A stretch of DNA of 64,000 nt from Dastarcus helophoroides (Eukaryota; Arthropoda; Insecta; Coleoptera; Bothrideridae), in assembly GCA_028583605.1 (NCBI GenBank), contig CM053337.1, forward strand, positions 21,444,264 to 21,508,263. Reading direction: 5' to 3'. Numbering within the stretch: position 1 is the first letter of the stretch; each line of letters starts with the position of its first letter. Made by a program: the position numbers and the translations under genes. Below are positions 1 to 12,137 of this stretch, piece after piece. Under the pieces are notes generated by a model. The model did no database searches. It saw nothing but the letters and a program-made list of their open reading frames with translations, and was not told the origin of the DNA.

Positions 1-534
1 TCGAGGCATTATCATAAATGCGTCAATGTTGCCAACTAAGGGATTGATAAGGACAATTTTCCGCGGAAATTCGATCAAACGACATCGCATGAAATTTTGT
101 TACGTTACCGCGGCTCTATTTATCACGAGTTGTTGCGGTGTTTTGTTCCTGGATCCTGGCCCTGACGGTGCACCACCAAGATTTTACAGTCGTCAAAGAT
201 TTGATATTAATTTGAAAATCTCGTGGAAAGTCTCCAAACTATTGTGGCTTATATCGCGAAAATTATGGTGCAAAATCATGCTACGCAACGAGTGTAGAAG
301 TTGAGAGTTCGAACGCTCTACTTTACCCTAAAGAGAATCAATCGGATTTAAGTCTGGACTTTAGGTGCACCAAACCTAAAAGACTGCATTTGGAGAGACG
401 TCCTTAGCTCCGTTATCTTACCATCCAAATAAAATCGTTGAATGATGTCCTAAGCTCAAAGTAAAGAGCTACGTAAAAAAAGGTTGCAGACAGTTTCATT
501 TTCTACATTCTCTACCTAACCTAACCTTCATTTT

Positions 535-703
535 GGCGGAACGGACTGGTCCTTGGACATCTTCAAAAATTGAAATACAAATCTAGTCCCCTGAAACCAA
601 GAAAGATTAAAAAACACAACAAAGATTGCTTTCAGAGCACTGTACTTTTTAATCTTTCTTGGTTTCAGAGGACAAAATTTCTATTTCAATTTTTTAACCG
701 AAA
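535..703. mobile_element. Foldback copy of the small dispersed element
   Basis: It starts with the shared terminus GGAACGGACTGGTCCTT. It then has two inverted arms of about 40 bp (about 570-612 and 648-690) that each contain AACCAAGAAAGATTAAAAA or its complement. The same arms recur at more than ten places in the window. This copy lacks the central hairpin found in the others. Confidence 0.7.
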
Positions 704-1508
704 CCATCGAGGATTTTTATACAATTAAAATTTCTCTGGGCGGTTGTTTTTGTCGTGAATTAAGTAAGGAATAAGCGACATAGTTTTAATATCCTTGAGG
801 ATACTTCGGTTTCGTTTCGTTTGCAAATAAAGCGATAGACGCTTCAAATGGAAAAGAAAACTTCAAAAGAGAAAGCCCGTCATTTCCTCCGGCGATCGTT
901 TGAAGGAAACAAAGGATGTCTGGACAAAGAATTCACCTGCTAACCTTCCCTGTGGGCATTAACAAGGATCTTGCTCCTCGAGGCATATTCCCGTTTAATT
1001 TCCCGACTAATACCCTTTCGGTTTACCATAATTCCCCGTTTGTCTGTAATGATAATTGTGTAAAAGGCTTTCGAACGTCTTGAGTTTATTGCAAACCGGA
1101 AAGACTACGTTACAGCAAACCATGAAAACTTATTAAAACGACACTCTATAATTTTCTCATATCGAACGTAATAATAATTATCATGAAAATTAATTAAAAT
1201 GAGCTAATTCAAGGACCAGCAATGTTTACAAAACATCAACGTTAATATCAAACATCGATAATCGATAAATCGAACACAAAGTATCGATTTTTTTGTGGAT
1301 TTGCTATGGATTGCCTAAAAATTTTAAACCAGCACCTAAGTATCGTCAAAATTTTCTGCCAAGGCACCTTTTTTTCTAGTTTAAAGAGTCAATGTTTTGT
1401 TTAAGGCCAAATTTCTAGATTTAAGTCAAATTTTCGAGATTGGAGTCGAAATTTGAAGATTGATCTTCCTAAATTTGACTATTCAAATCGATATTTCAAA
1501 TTTAATGC

Positions 1509-1560
1509 ATGTCAATTTGTAGTAGAAGACTCGATCGAGTCTTCTACTACAAATTGACAT
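1509..1560. repeat. Perfect 52 bp palindrome without spacer
   Basis: Positions 1509-1534 are the exact reverse complement of 1535-1560, with the centre at TCGA|TCGA. The match stops sharply at 1508/1561. The arms are of mixed composition, so this is not a low-complexity coincidence. It can form a 26 bp cruciform arm. Confidence 0.95.
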
Positions 1561-2799
1561 AAATATTGATATTTATAAACATTTTTTTTTATTTTTAATT
1601 CGTCTAAATTTCTAAAATTCTAGAAAACAAAAACAAACTTAATGCTAATAAATCTCATAACTAGTTAAAAACCGAAGGTTGCCAATTAAGATCAAATGAA
1701 CTGATTTAATAATGGACTTTGCAGACGAAAACGTGACATTTCCAACCCTTACTTTGTGAAATTCTTTAATATTCATAACTATTAAACTTTATTAACGATT
1801 AAAAAACAAAATATATTAATAAATTCCACTATGTTTCGATATATAATTGCTAACACCGGACCAGGTTCTACGTTAGTGCTTCATCGGCGATTACACCAGC
1901 AATTTATAAACTTTTTTAAATTTTTGGAACGTTTTTTCAAGAATTCTTAAAAAAAGCAAAATTTATACAAAAAATATCTCAAAATGAGTTTAAAACATAT
2001 TTTGGCAAATAAAATCTAACAAAATAACTTAAAACCAAATTTTCAATTTAGGAAACTTCTGAGAAAAATTTCAGTTTTCTTAAAATGTGTAAATTTCTAA
2101 ATTTAAAGTCGAAATGTCCAGAAAAATTCGGCATTTCTTTTAAAAAAATGAAATTTCAAGTTTTAACTCGAAATTTTAATGTTCAAATCGCAATGTGCGA
2201 ATTAGAGTACAATAAAATCCAGAAATTCTAGAAAAAATATCTTCATTTGAATTTATAGTCAAAATTTTGAGCCAAATTTGTTAATTTGTACTCCACTTTC
2301 CTTTTAATTTAAATTTGAGATTTAGGAACACCGTAAATCTGAATTTCGACTCTAAACTTAAGATTTCAACAAAAAATTTAACAAAAAAAATCGACATTTC
2401 TGAATCTTCTAAAAACGGATTTAAAGTTGAAGTTCCTTTAATATCAAAATTTTAAGAAACCACTTCAAAATCTTTACAGTTTCTAATAATTTTACAAATT
2501 TTGACTGACAAGATTCCGAGAAAAAAGTTGAAATGTCGAAAAAATGCTTCAACATTTTTATACATTTTCCAAAAATTTTCAAAATTTCTAATTCCAACTC
2601 AAAACTGCCAAAAATAAGGTGAAATTTTAAAAAAGGAAAGCCAACATTTCAAATTAAATTCCAAATTAACTTCAAAATTTCTATTTTAACGTCCAGATTT
2701 CGAGATTGGAGATCTTTTGGAAACTAAACAAATCGAATTAGAATTCAAAATTTCGATAAATGTTTGCAGCTTCCAATAGAGGTCAAAAAAAAATTAAAA

Positions 2800-4930
2800 A
2801 AAGGATATATAAATGAAGCAAGGAAGGACGGAAGGACGGCAAAAAGGAAGAAAGGAAGGCAGGAAAGAAGGAGGTAAAAAGGAGGAAAAGAAGGAAGGAG
2901 AGAAGGAAGGAGAGAAGGAAGGAAGGAAGAAAGAAAGGAAGGAACGAAGGTAGGAAACAACGAAGGTAGAAAGAAAGGAAGGAAGGAAAAACGGAAAGAA
3001 AGAAGAAAGGAAGGAAGGAAGGAAGCAACGAAAGAAGGAAGAAACGTAGAAAGGAAGGAAGGAAGTAACGAAAGAACGAAAGAAAAAATGTAGGAGGGAA
3101 GGAAGGAAGGGAGGGAGTAAGGGAGGGAAGAAGAAAGAAAGGCACGAAGAAAGGAAGGAAGAAAGAAAGAAAGGAATAAAGAAAGAAATAAAGGAAGGAA
3201 GGAAGGAAAGAAGGAAGGGACGAAGGTAGGAAGAAACGACGGAAGGGAGCTAGCAAAGAAGGAAGGAAGAAGGGAAGGAAGGAAAAAAGGAAGAAAGAAA
3301 GAAAGGAAGAAAAGAAAAAAGGAAAGAAGAAAGTAAGGAAGGAAAGAAGGTAGCAAGAAAAGACGAAAGGGAGCTAGCAAAGAACTAAGGAAGAAGGGAA
3401 GGAAGGAACGAAGGAAGGAAAAAAGGAAGAAAGAAAGAAAGGAAGAAAAGAAAAAAGGAAAGAAGAAAGTAAGGAAGGAACGAAGGTAGAAAGAAAAGAA
3501 GGAAGGAATGAACGAAGGTAGGAAGCAAGGAAGGAAGGAAGGAAGGAGGTAGGAAAGAAGAAAAGAAAAAAGGAAGCAAGGCAAAAAGGAAGGATGGTAG
3601 AAAGGAAGGAGGCAAGGAAGGATGGAAGAAAAAGAAAGGTAGGAAGGAAGGAAGGGAGGAAGTAAAGTAGGAAGGTAGCAAAATAGGAAGGAAGGAAGGA
3701 AGAAGGAAGTAGGAAAGAAGAAAGGAAGGAATGAAGCAAGAAAGAAAGCAAAGAAGGAAGCAAAGAAGGAAGAAGAGAAGGGAGAAATAAGAGAAGGAAG
3801 GAATGAAAAAAGAAAAAAAAATGTAGAGTGAAAGAAAGAAAACAGAATAGAACAAAATAAGGAAGCATAGAAGGAAGAAAAGGAGGAACAAATGAAGTAG
3901 AGAAGAGAGGAGAGAAATAAGGAAAGTAGAACAGAAGGGCAGAAGAAAGAAAGCAAGGAAACAAGAAAGCAAAAATGGCAGGCATATAGATAGAAATGGA
4001 AAAAGGAAGAGGGGAAGGAATACAGGGAGGAAAGGGGAAAATTATAAAGGACAGGGGAAATTAGAAAGATATGAAATAAGGATGGGAAAGGCAAGAAAAG
4101 GAGAAAAGAATGAACGGAAGAAGAGGGCGAGGAGAAGAAGAAAGAAGGAAGAAAGGGAGAAATAATAGAAATAAGAAAAAAAAAGAAAAGAATGCAGGAA
4201 AGTGAAATTAGAATAGGAAGCAGATGAGAAGGGAAATAAGCTAGAAAGGAAGATCGAGAGAAAATAAACAAGGAAAAAAAGAGGAAGAGATGGTGAAAGG
4301 AATAAGAAGTAAAGACATACGGGAAGAAGGAAAATAGAAGGGAGGCAGGAAGGATGAAATGACAGAAAGAAGAAAATAAGGAGAAAACGAGAAAGAAGAA
4401 AAGAAGGAAAGAAGGAGAAGAAGGAAGAAAGGGATGTTGGAAAGACAGCAGGAAAGGAAATGGGAGGAAGAAAGGAAGGAAAAATGAAAAGGGGGAAGGA
4501 AGACAGTGAGAAGGCAAACGAAGAAAAAGAAGAGGGAGGAAGGGAAGAAGGAAGAAAGGAAAAAGAAAAGAAAAAGAGATATAAGATGGAAAGAAAAGAA
4601 AAATGGAAAATGGTAGGAAGGAAGAAGTGTGCAAATAAACAAAGGTGAAAAGGAGGGACAGATAAAGAAATACGGATAGAAGGGAGGAAGGAAGAAATGA
4701 TGAAAGGACAAAAGGAACGGACAAAGGAAGAAAGAAGAAGGGAAAGAAAATGTGGAGAAGGGGACAAGGAATAAAAGTATACTCAAAGAAGAAAGGGAGG
4801 AAGAAAAGAAGAAATGAGGAAGAAAGAAAAGAAGAATGAAAAGGAGTAAAGAATCTAGGAAGAAAGAAAATGGAGAAGAAATAAATGGAAGGAAAGATGG
4901 AGAAAGAGAAAAATAACAAAACTATGTACA
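2800..4930. repeat. Polypurine tract of GGAA/GAAGGAAG type
   Basis: Almost every base on the + strand is A or G, built on GGAA, GAAG and GGAAAGAAG steps with sparse C and T. The long open frames on the - strand (poly Phe/Ser/Leu/Pro) come from this composition and show no protein family. Internal copies exist: the motif GGGAGCTAGCAAAGAA recurs at about 3246 and 3370 (period about 125 bp), and the 3240-3990 stretch resembles 6910-7570. Confidence 0.9.
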
Positions 4931-5011
4931 ATGGTATTATTTGTATACATCATTTACTGTCAAATTTCTTTGTATTTTCCATGTAGCACTGCTCCTAAAT
5001 AAACTACAATC

Positions 5012-6056
5012 AAAGAAGGAAGAAAAGAAGGGATAAAGAAAAAGTAAGAAGACGAAGAACGAAAGAAAGAAGGAAGAAAGGAAGAATAGAACGGTAAAAA
5101 AGCAAAGGAGAAAAGAAGGAAACAGGTGGAAACGAAGAAGGAGAAATTAAGATGGAAAGGAAAGAAAAAAGGAAAGAAGCTAGATAGAAAAAAGAGAAAA
5201 AAATAAAGATGGATGAAAACAAGGGTAAAATGGAAAAGCAAGGAAGGAGTAAATAAATTTTAAAAGAAGGGAGGAAATAAGAAAGAAAGGAAGAAAGAAA
5301 TAAAAGAACAAAAGAAGGAAGGAAAGGGGAGTAAGGAAGAATTGAAGGAAGGAAAGAAAGCGGGAAAAAGGAAACAAAAAGGAAAAAACAAGGAAGGAAG
5401 AAAGGAAGGATGAGAGACAGGAAGGACGGAACGGAAAAAGGAAGGAAGGAAGCAGAGAAGAAAAGAAAGGAGAAAGGAAGAAGGGAAGAAAGATACGAAA
5501 GAAGAAAAGAAAAGAGTAGAGATGTTGAGTGAAAGGAAGGAAAAAGAATGGGAGAAAATAAGGAAGCATAGAAGAAAGAAAAGAAGGAACGAACGAAGCA
5601 AAGAAAATAGAACAGAAATAAGGAAGGTAAGACAGGAGCTAGAAAGAAAATAAAAAGAGACAGAAGCTAGGTAGAAAAAATAGAAGAAATAAAGATGGAA
5701 GAAAACACGGGGAAAATGGAGAAGCAAGGAAGGAGTTAATAAATTTTAAAAGAAAGAAAAGTAGAAGAGAGAAAGGAAGAAATAAATAAATGAACAAAAG
5801 AAGGAAGGAAAGCGCAGTAAGGAGGAATGGAAGGAAGAAAAGAAGGTTACAGAAAGGAAGAAAAGGGAGGAAATAAGGGAGGAAAGGAAGACGCAAAAGA
5901 AGGATAAAGGGGGAAAGAATACATTCAGGTAGGAAGGAAAAAAGCAAGGGCAGAAGCTAGGAAGAAAAGGAAAAACTGAAGATGGAGGAAAATGAAGGGA
6001 CATGAAGAAGGGAAGGAGGGATAAAGAAATACGGAAAGAAGAATAAAAAGTGGAAA
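5012..6056. repeat. Polypurine tract, second block
   Basis: This continues the purine-rich sequence after a short mixed break at 4920-5010. It contains a diverged direct repeat: the stretch around 5170-5275 is echoed at about 5635-5755 (shared AAGCAAGGAAGGAGT and TAAATTTTAAAAGAA). It is non-coding on both strands. Confidence 0.85.
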
Positions 6057-6519
6057 AAACAAATGAATGAAGTGTTTAGGAGCATTGAACCTGATTTGTC
6101 ACGGCAATGGGATTAGGTATATTTTAGTGCATGTCGATAATTATTTACCCATTACCCTTATCCCATTGTCGGAAATCTTGTAATTCGGACGAGCCTGATA
6201 TTGGTTCCCAAGAACGGGGTTTTTCCCAGTCGTTAAAGTAATTCGTAAAATTCCTAATTTGGGATACGTATCGTATCTGGCTTCGTCATGGGCTCCTAGA
6301 AATTACTAATGCCCCCCATTAATGAGATCTATCGTATGGTATTTATTGCTGAAATCTTTATGCAGAACAGAGAAATAATTACAACTTACAACTTGAACGG
6401 GTGCGTTTCTTTTTGCACCCTTTACACTTTTACATTTCAGTTTACCCGAACGCAATTCATTACTTGCGCGTCGGGCTAAACTAACGATAGTTCAACTTTT
6501 ACCAATCGTTAGTTTAAAC
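6057..6519. other. Unique island inside the purine tract
   Basis: About 460 bp of normal mixed-composition DNA interrupts two large purine blocks. No gene, tRNA or known repeat was recognised in it. It may be the original sequence around which the purine arrays expanded. Confidence 0.6.
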
Positions 6520-7971
6520 ATGAAGAAAGGAAGAAGGAAGAAAGGACAAAGGTAAAAAAGAGAGGAAGAAGGAAAGGAGGATTAAAAAAAGGAAGAAATG
6601 AAAAAGGGATAAAGGAGATGAGAAATTAATGTTGGAGGAGCTGGAAATAAAGGAAGGAAAAAATAAAGAAGAAAGCAAAGGAGGAACGAACAAAAAAGGA
6701 AAAAAGAAAGAAATTCGCAAAAAAAAAAGTTAAAGGAGGAAAAAACCAAGAAGGAAAGCAAAGGAGAAACGAAGTCAGCAAAGGAGAGAGGAAGGAAGGG
6801 AGGATGGGTAAAAGGAAGAAAGGAAGGAAGCGTGGAACGAAGATCAAAGAAGAAAAGTATGAAAAAATGAAATAATAGCAGAACGAAAATAGGAAGAAAA
6901 GAAGGAAGGGACGAAAATAGGAAGAAAAGACGGAAGGGAGCTAGCAAAGAAGAAAGGAAGAAGGGAAGGAAGAAACGAAGGAAGGAAGGAAAAAAGGAAG
7001 AAAGAAAGGAAGAAAAGAAAAAAGGAAAGAAGAAAGTAAGGAAGGAACGATGGTAGAAAGGAAAGAAGGAAGAAATGAACGAAGGTAGGAAGGAAGGAAG
7101 GAAGGAAGGAAGGAGGTAGGAAAGAAGAAAAGAAAAAAGGAAGTAAGGCAAAAAGGAAGGAAGCAAGGGAGAAACAAAAAAAAGAAGGAAGGAAGCAAGG
7201 ATGGAAGAAAGGAAGCAGGCAAGTAAGGAAGGAAGAAAAAAAAGAAAAAAGGAATGTAGGAAGGAAGGAAGAAAGGGAGGAAGAAAAGGAGGAAGGTAGC
7301 AAAATAGGAAGGAAGGAAGAAAGAAGTAGGAAAGAAGAAAGGAAAGAATGAAGCAAGGAAGAAAGCAAAGAAGGAAACAAAGAAGGAAGGAGAGAAGGAA
7401 GAAAGGAATAAGAGAACAAAGGAACGAAGAGAAAAAAAGAAGTAGAAATGTAGAGTGAAAGAAACAAAAGAGAATAGAAGAAAATAAGGAAGCATAGAAG
7501 GAACAAACGAAGTAGAGAAAGGGAGGAGAAATAAGAAAAAAGGGGAGGAATGAAATAGTAAAGAAAAGAAGGAAGAAAGTATAGGATGGGTCAAAGATTA
7601 AGGAGGAAAGGAAAAAATAAAGGAAAAAGGAAGAAAAATTGGAAGGGTGGAAGCAAGAAAGAAAAAAAAGAAGGGAAGGAAGAAGGGAATAAAGGCGAAA
7701 GGAAAGAAGGAAAGACACAAATAAGAAAAGGAACAGAGAAAACAGAAAATAAAAGTAAAATAAAGGAAGGAAGGAAGAAAAGAAGGAGGGAAAGAAAGAA
7801 AGTGAAAAAGAAGAAATAAAAAAAGGGAGAAAATAGGAAATGAAAAAAAGGAAAAAAGCAAGAAAAGATAGAAGGAAAAGATGGAGAAAAAAAGATAGAA
7901 ATTAAGAGCGTAAGGGTGGACGCAAGGAAGATAGAAAGAAAAAAGGAAGGAAGGGAAAACGAAAAAGAACA

Positions 7972-8075
7972 GGAAGGGAAATCTTGTTCCCTGAAACCAA
8001 GAAAGATTAAAAAACACAGCAAGGGTTGCTCTAACGTGTTTCGATAGTCAAGCTATCATCTTCAGAGAGATACTA
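7972..8075 (-). mobile_element. Small hammerhead-like element, partial
   Basis: It holds CCCTGAAACCAAGAAAGATT followed by the central hairpin read on the - strand (about 8027-8075). The outer terminus is absent. It is embedded in purine tract. Confidence 0.65.
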
Positions 8076-8458
8076 CTAAGGAAGAGAGATGAGAAGAAAA
8101 GAGGAAGGAGAAGTTTCAAGAAAGGCAGAAAAAAAAAGAAAAATGGACGTAAAGAAGAAGGGAAGAAACTAAAAAAACGAGGCAGAAAGGGAGAAAGGAA
8201 GGAGAAATAAAAATAGGAAAGAAGAAAAAAGTTCAGAAGGAAAAAAGAGATAAAGGGGGGGAAAGAGGAATTAAAGAAGTAATGAAAATAGGAAGGAAAA
8301 AGAGAAGAAATAAGAAAAGAAGGGAGGGAAGAAGAAAAAAAGAAATAGAACAAAAAAAGGGAAATTGAAGACATAAAAAATAAAAATAGAAGGGGACAAG
8401 GAAAGAATGAAACAAAAGAAAGGAAAAAATGAAGTCATAAAGAAATAATTGAAAGAGA

Positions 8459-8632
8459 AAACGTGTCCCCTGAAACCAAGAAAGATTAAAAAACACAACA
8501 AAGGTTGCTCTAACGCGTTTCGACAGCCAAGCTATCATCTTCAGAAAGATATCTTTCTTGGTTTCAGGGGACAAGTTTTGTACTTTAATGTTTGAAGATA
8601 ACCAAGGACCAGACCATTTCACCAAAAAAATA
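8459..8632 (-). mobile_element. Small hammerhead-like element, near full length
   Basis: Read on the - strand it has the outer terminus (GGTCCTTGGTTATCTTC), then CTGAAGA, a stem II hairpin with a G:U wobble in place of A:U, then GAAACGCGTT, and ends in the CCAAGAAAGATT arm. The terminus lies near 8632 and the other end near 8459. Confidence 0.7.
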
Positions 8633-9504
8633 AAAGTAAGAATAAAAGGAAGGGAAGAATAAAAGAAGGAATGCAACAAAAGGAAGGAAAAAATGAACTC
8701 AATAAAGAAATAAGGATAGCAACAAGGGAAAGTAGAATGAAGGAATGGAACAAAAGAAAGTGAAAATGAATTCAATAAAAAAATAAGGATGGGAGGAAGG
8801 AAAGGGCAAAAAGAAGGGAGAAAGGAAGGACAGGAAAGTAGGAAGAACGAAAAGAAAAAGTAGGAAAGAAAAGAAAGAAGCGAGAAAGAAAGGAAAGAAG
8901 AAAGAAAGGAAGGAAAGAAGAGAGAAAGAAAAGAAAAAAGAAGGGTGGGTGAGAGGAAGAACCAAAGGAAGCAAGGGCCTAAGGAAATAAATAAAGGAAG
9001 AAGGAAGGACAGGAAAGTAGGAAGGATGAAAAGGAAAAGTAGGAAAGAAAGGAAAGAAAAGAGAAAGAAGGGAAAGAAGAGAGAAAAAGGAAAAAAGAAA
9101 GGATAGGTGGGAGGAATAACGGAAGGAAGCAAGGACCTAAGGAAAGAAGTAAAGGAGGAAGAAATGGGAAAAATGAAGAGAAGGAATGAAGAAAGGAGGA
9201 ATGAAAGGAAGGAAAGAAGGAATGAAAAATGGAAGAAAGGGAGAAAGAAAAGAGTAAAATAAAGAAGCAAGAAAAGGAGAAGAAGAAAAAAAGGGAGCAA
9301 CTGGAAAAATAGAAAAATAATGGGAAATAGAAGTAAAAATGGAAATAACTATGGAAAGTACATGAAATAGAGAAAGAACAGAGTAATAAAGAAAAGAAAA
9401 GAAAAAACGAACCAAACAAAAAACTAAGAAAATGGGAACAAAACAAGAACAGAAAGAAAGCAAACTTCAAGTACATGAAATAGAGAAAGAACAGAGTAAT
9501 AAAG

Positions 9505-9786
9505 GAAGAAAAGGGAAGAAGGAACCAAACAAAAAACTAAGAAAATGGGAACAAAGGAAGAACAGAAGGAAAACAAACTTCATTCCCAACAGTTGTTCTA
9601 TTAAAGAAGGAACCTAGCAAAAAGATAGGAAAATGAGAACAAAGCAAGAACAGAAAGAGGGCAAACTTTATACTAGAACAACGGTTGGGAATTTATTATG
9701 AAATTTACTGTCTTTCTGTTCTTTCTTTGATCCCATTTTTTTAGTTTTTTGTTTGGTTCCTCCTTCCTTTTTTCTTTTCTCTTTCC
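9505..9786. repeat. Inverted repeat ending the purine tract
   Basis: The arm at about 9505-9602 (GAACCAAACAAAAAACTAAG, then GTTGTTCTA) reappears inverted at about 9677-9786. The strand bias therefore flips from purine-rich to pyrimidine-rich at the right edge of the tract. The outer direct copy of the left arm at 9400-9470 shows there was also a tandem duplication. Confidence 0.75.
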
Positions 9787-12064
9787 AACAGTTTCTCTAT
9801 CTCAAGGGAACCTCGATCGAATTATGAAGAGGAGTTTGTTTAATATTTTTGGGGAGAATCTGTTTTTTATACTCATTATTCATCATTGACCTCTTTACGG
9901 ATATTTACAAAAGAAGCTACTGTTTAGCAAACATGTTTCACTTCTGTTTCATTGTACTGGAGTAATGTCGCTGTCAATTTAATTGTCAATAAAAATAAAT
10001 AAATGGGTAATTATTATTTTGAAAGTTTACGCGCCTTTTTATGTCCCTATAAAACCCACAGAGTATGTTTTTATAATTATATTTTTTATAGCCCCCGTTT
10101 TCGTGAATCCTTATTGATATATCTATAAAAAGGGTCAGTTAATTTTACAGCTCTAACAATTTCCGTGTCTGACATGCCACCGCGCTGGCATTAATTTAGC
10201 CGAAGCAATAAAAATCCAGTTCGTATTTCTAGACAAGCATTCTAATTTAAATGAAAAATAGTTATTCATTGCATAGATTCAGGAAAGGCTTCCTCTCTGT
10301 TATTTATTGATCCATTTCAGAGTTATCTCCTGATTGTAAATTCCAGCTTAATAAATGTCAGAGAATAATAATGGAACGCCCAAGTGGAGGGATATATTTT
10401 CAGAAAACTATTACTCCTCGACGGTTCGAAATGCAAAAAGCAGATGTGGCGTTCCAACTCCTGAAAGACTCAAAAGACGTATTGTCATAACCTTTATTTT
10501 ATTGAACCCGCCGAGTGAAAAGCTTCGTTATTAAAAACCGTGTTCCTTTTTACTGTTTATGTCATCGGTTCTTTTTGCATTTTGTAAATGAGAGAGAATA
10601 AAATTGCATTCCCTCCTATCAGTGCTACACAAATGGCGTTTTAAATGGAATGAATTCAATGAAAATAAACCAGAATTGTGATCACAAAATTCTTGAAACA
10701 AATCGATCTTTGTTTCAAGTTAAAGTGGTTTAACATTTTTTCCTATTTTTATTTTTGATAATCTCAAATGCGCTTTTGTCTCTCTGAAGTAATTTAACGA
10801 GCGTTTGTGGCTCAACTGTTGGTAGTTCAGCTACTTATGATACACAATACATGTTTAGAGGGCTGCATTCTGTTTTCTGGGTTGCGTATAATACTTGTTA
10901 AAGATATGTTGAACGTTGGAGTTCATCCCATCTTCTATGAATCAATAGATGGCAGTACCAGGAATCCAAGTCGCATCAACTTCGTCCTATTCGTTGGGGC
11001 CTCAATTTTGATTAATTTTGGCCGGCAGCCGCAAAAGGTGGCCGATCCCTGCTTTAGGCAAAAATACAAAAAAAAAAACTTAAAATGTGCCAAACGTAAA
11101 TGAAAATCGACCCCAGTTTTCAGTGGCTTTTTAAGGACAGTTTTGATTCAGTTTTATTGAATTTATTCCAGTTGGTATAACTTCTATCTGATCGAGAAAA
11201 GCTAAACGACTAACTCACGAAAAAAAATCGTTTAAGTGGACAAACAGACGAGGCGTCTCATCCCAGAAATAAATGCATGCAGAGCGCCGAATGAAGCGAT
11301 ATTTTAGCATCGACAAAAAAAGTCCTCGACAAGAATACGAATATGCCGGAGACTGATGTATCTATTGAACGGGGAATCGCCCAGGAAACCGACCGTGAAG
11401 CAGAATAAATGACCTTAAGGGCCATAGATTAGAAACACCAAACTTTACATAGAAAATTTTATTACCAGCAGCCGGAGATAAATGGACCATCACTAAAAGT
11501 TTCTGGGTTATGTTTCTTGTTCATTAGGTCCTTTTGTGAACATATTCATGGCGTTTGCAGTTTTATTTGGCGTTGTTGTCAATATGCGCCACCGTAAATC
11601 TAAACCACGATGATTTTGCATCGACGTTTCTTTTATGTTAGGAAAAGTAATTTCATGCTAATTTAATTTCTCAATTTATTAAATTATACAGTATGCGTGC
11701 CCCGGTGTGACCTAATTTTAATTGTTTATGTTTTAATTGCATGTCCGCAGCTGAAAGCTTTTCATGCTTTGGCGAGTTAACATTTCGAAGCGCAAAAAGG
11801 GCAAACTGCTTCGCTGGCGCCGCTCCAGCATGTTCGTTTTTATCGCAAAAATAAACCGGTCATTCACAAATGCACAAATTAGCCGGATATCTCGATAAAA
11901 TTATGCCGTTTCTGTTTTATGTGCGCAATTATCGTGACTGGAAATGCTGAATGTTATAGTCAGTTTCCGGGTTTTATTAGGGCTTTTAGAGAATTAGACG
12001 TTTGGAGGTTGTAGGAAATTTTATTGTTTAAAAAAAAAGTGGGTTGTTCAGGTAAAATTAGAAG
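9787..12064. other. Unique non-coding DNA
   Basis: About 2.3 kb of higher-complexity sequence with normal base composition. I see no exon with a family match. It holds one diverged fragment of the hammerhead repeat family near 10803-10883. It may contain regulatory DNA, but no site can be named. Confidence 0.5.
10803..10883 (+). repeat. Fragment of the hammerhead-bearing repeat family
   Basis: It matches the segment at 38586-38660 and 38966-39030: CAACTGTTGGTAGTTCAGCT, followed by a diverged GATACACAATACATG and GAGGGCTGCAT. The ribozyme part of the unit is not present here. Confidence 0.7.
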
Positions 12065-12137
12065 TGGAGGCGCCGGGTATCGATCCCGGTACCTCTCGCA
12101 TGCTAAGCGAGCGCTCTACCATCTGAGCTACGCCCCC
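12065..12137 (-). tRNA. tRNA-Ala (AGC)
   Basis: On the - strand a 73-base cloverleaf folds fully. The acceptor stem GGGGGCG pairs with CGCCTCC, including G3:U70, the known identity mark of alanine tRNA. The D stem is GCTC/GAGC, the anticodon stem CTCGC/GCGAG with loop TTAGCAT (anticodon AGC), and the T stem CCGGG/CCCGG. The discriminator is A. A TTTT run lies a few bases downstream, consistent with RNA polymerase III termination. The T loop reads ATCGATA instead of the usual TTC-type start. Confidence 0.97.

Larger units (their letters stand above)
1..2744. other. Non-coding flank, no gene seen
   Basis: No exon with credible splice sites and a family match was found here. Positions 1-1130 are relatively complex, unique-looking sequence. 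Positions 1380-2740 are AT-rich with scattered words such as GTCGAAATTT, the theme that forms the satellites further right. It may be an upstream intron of the receptor gene on the + strand, because that gene's 5' exons are missing from the window. This is inference. Confidence 0.5.
6520..9660. repeat. Polypurine tract, third block
   Basis: About 3.1 kb of GGAA/GAAAGAAGG-type sequence, with + strand purine bias kept throughout. The part at 6910-7570 is a diverged copy of 3240-3990. Two copies of the small dispersed element lie within it (7972-8075 and 8459-8632). All long frames here are composition artefacts. Confidence 0.88.

Noticed and set aside
26..304. 92-codon frame at the left edge as an exon
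   Set aside because: No family resemblance, no convincing splice sites and no continuation. Left as unsupported.
2745..4931. 728-codon open frame on the - strand, rich in Phe, Ser, Leu and Pro
   Set aside because: It is the complement of a polypurine tract. Overlapping frames in other phases are equally open and equally rich in the same residues. No domain, no codon bias and no splice context.
7586..7819. Lys/Glu/Arg-rich + strand frame
   Set aside because: Direct reading of purine tract; composition only.
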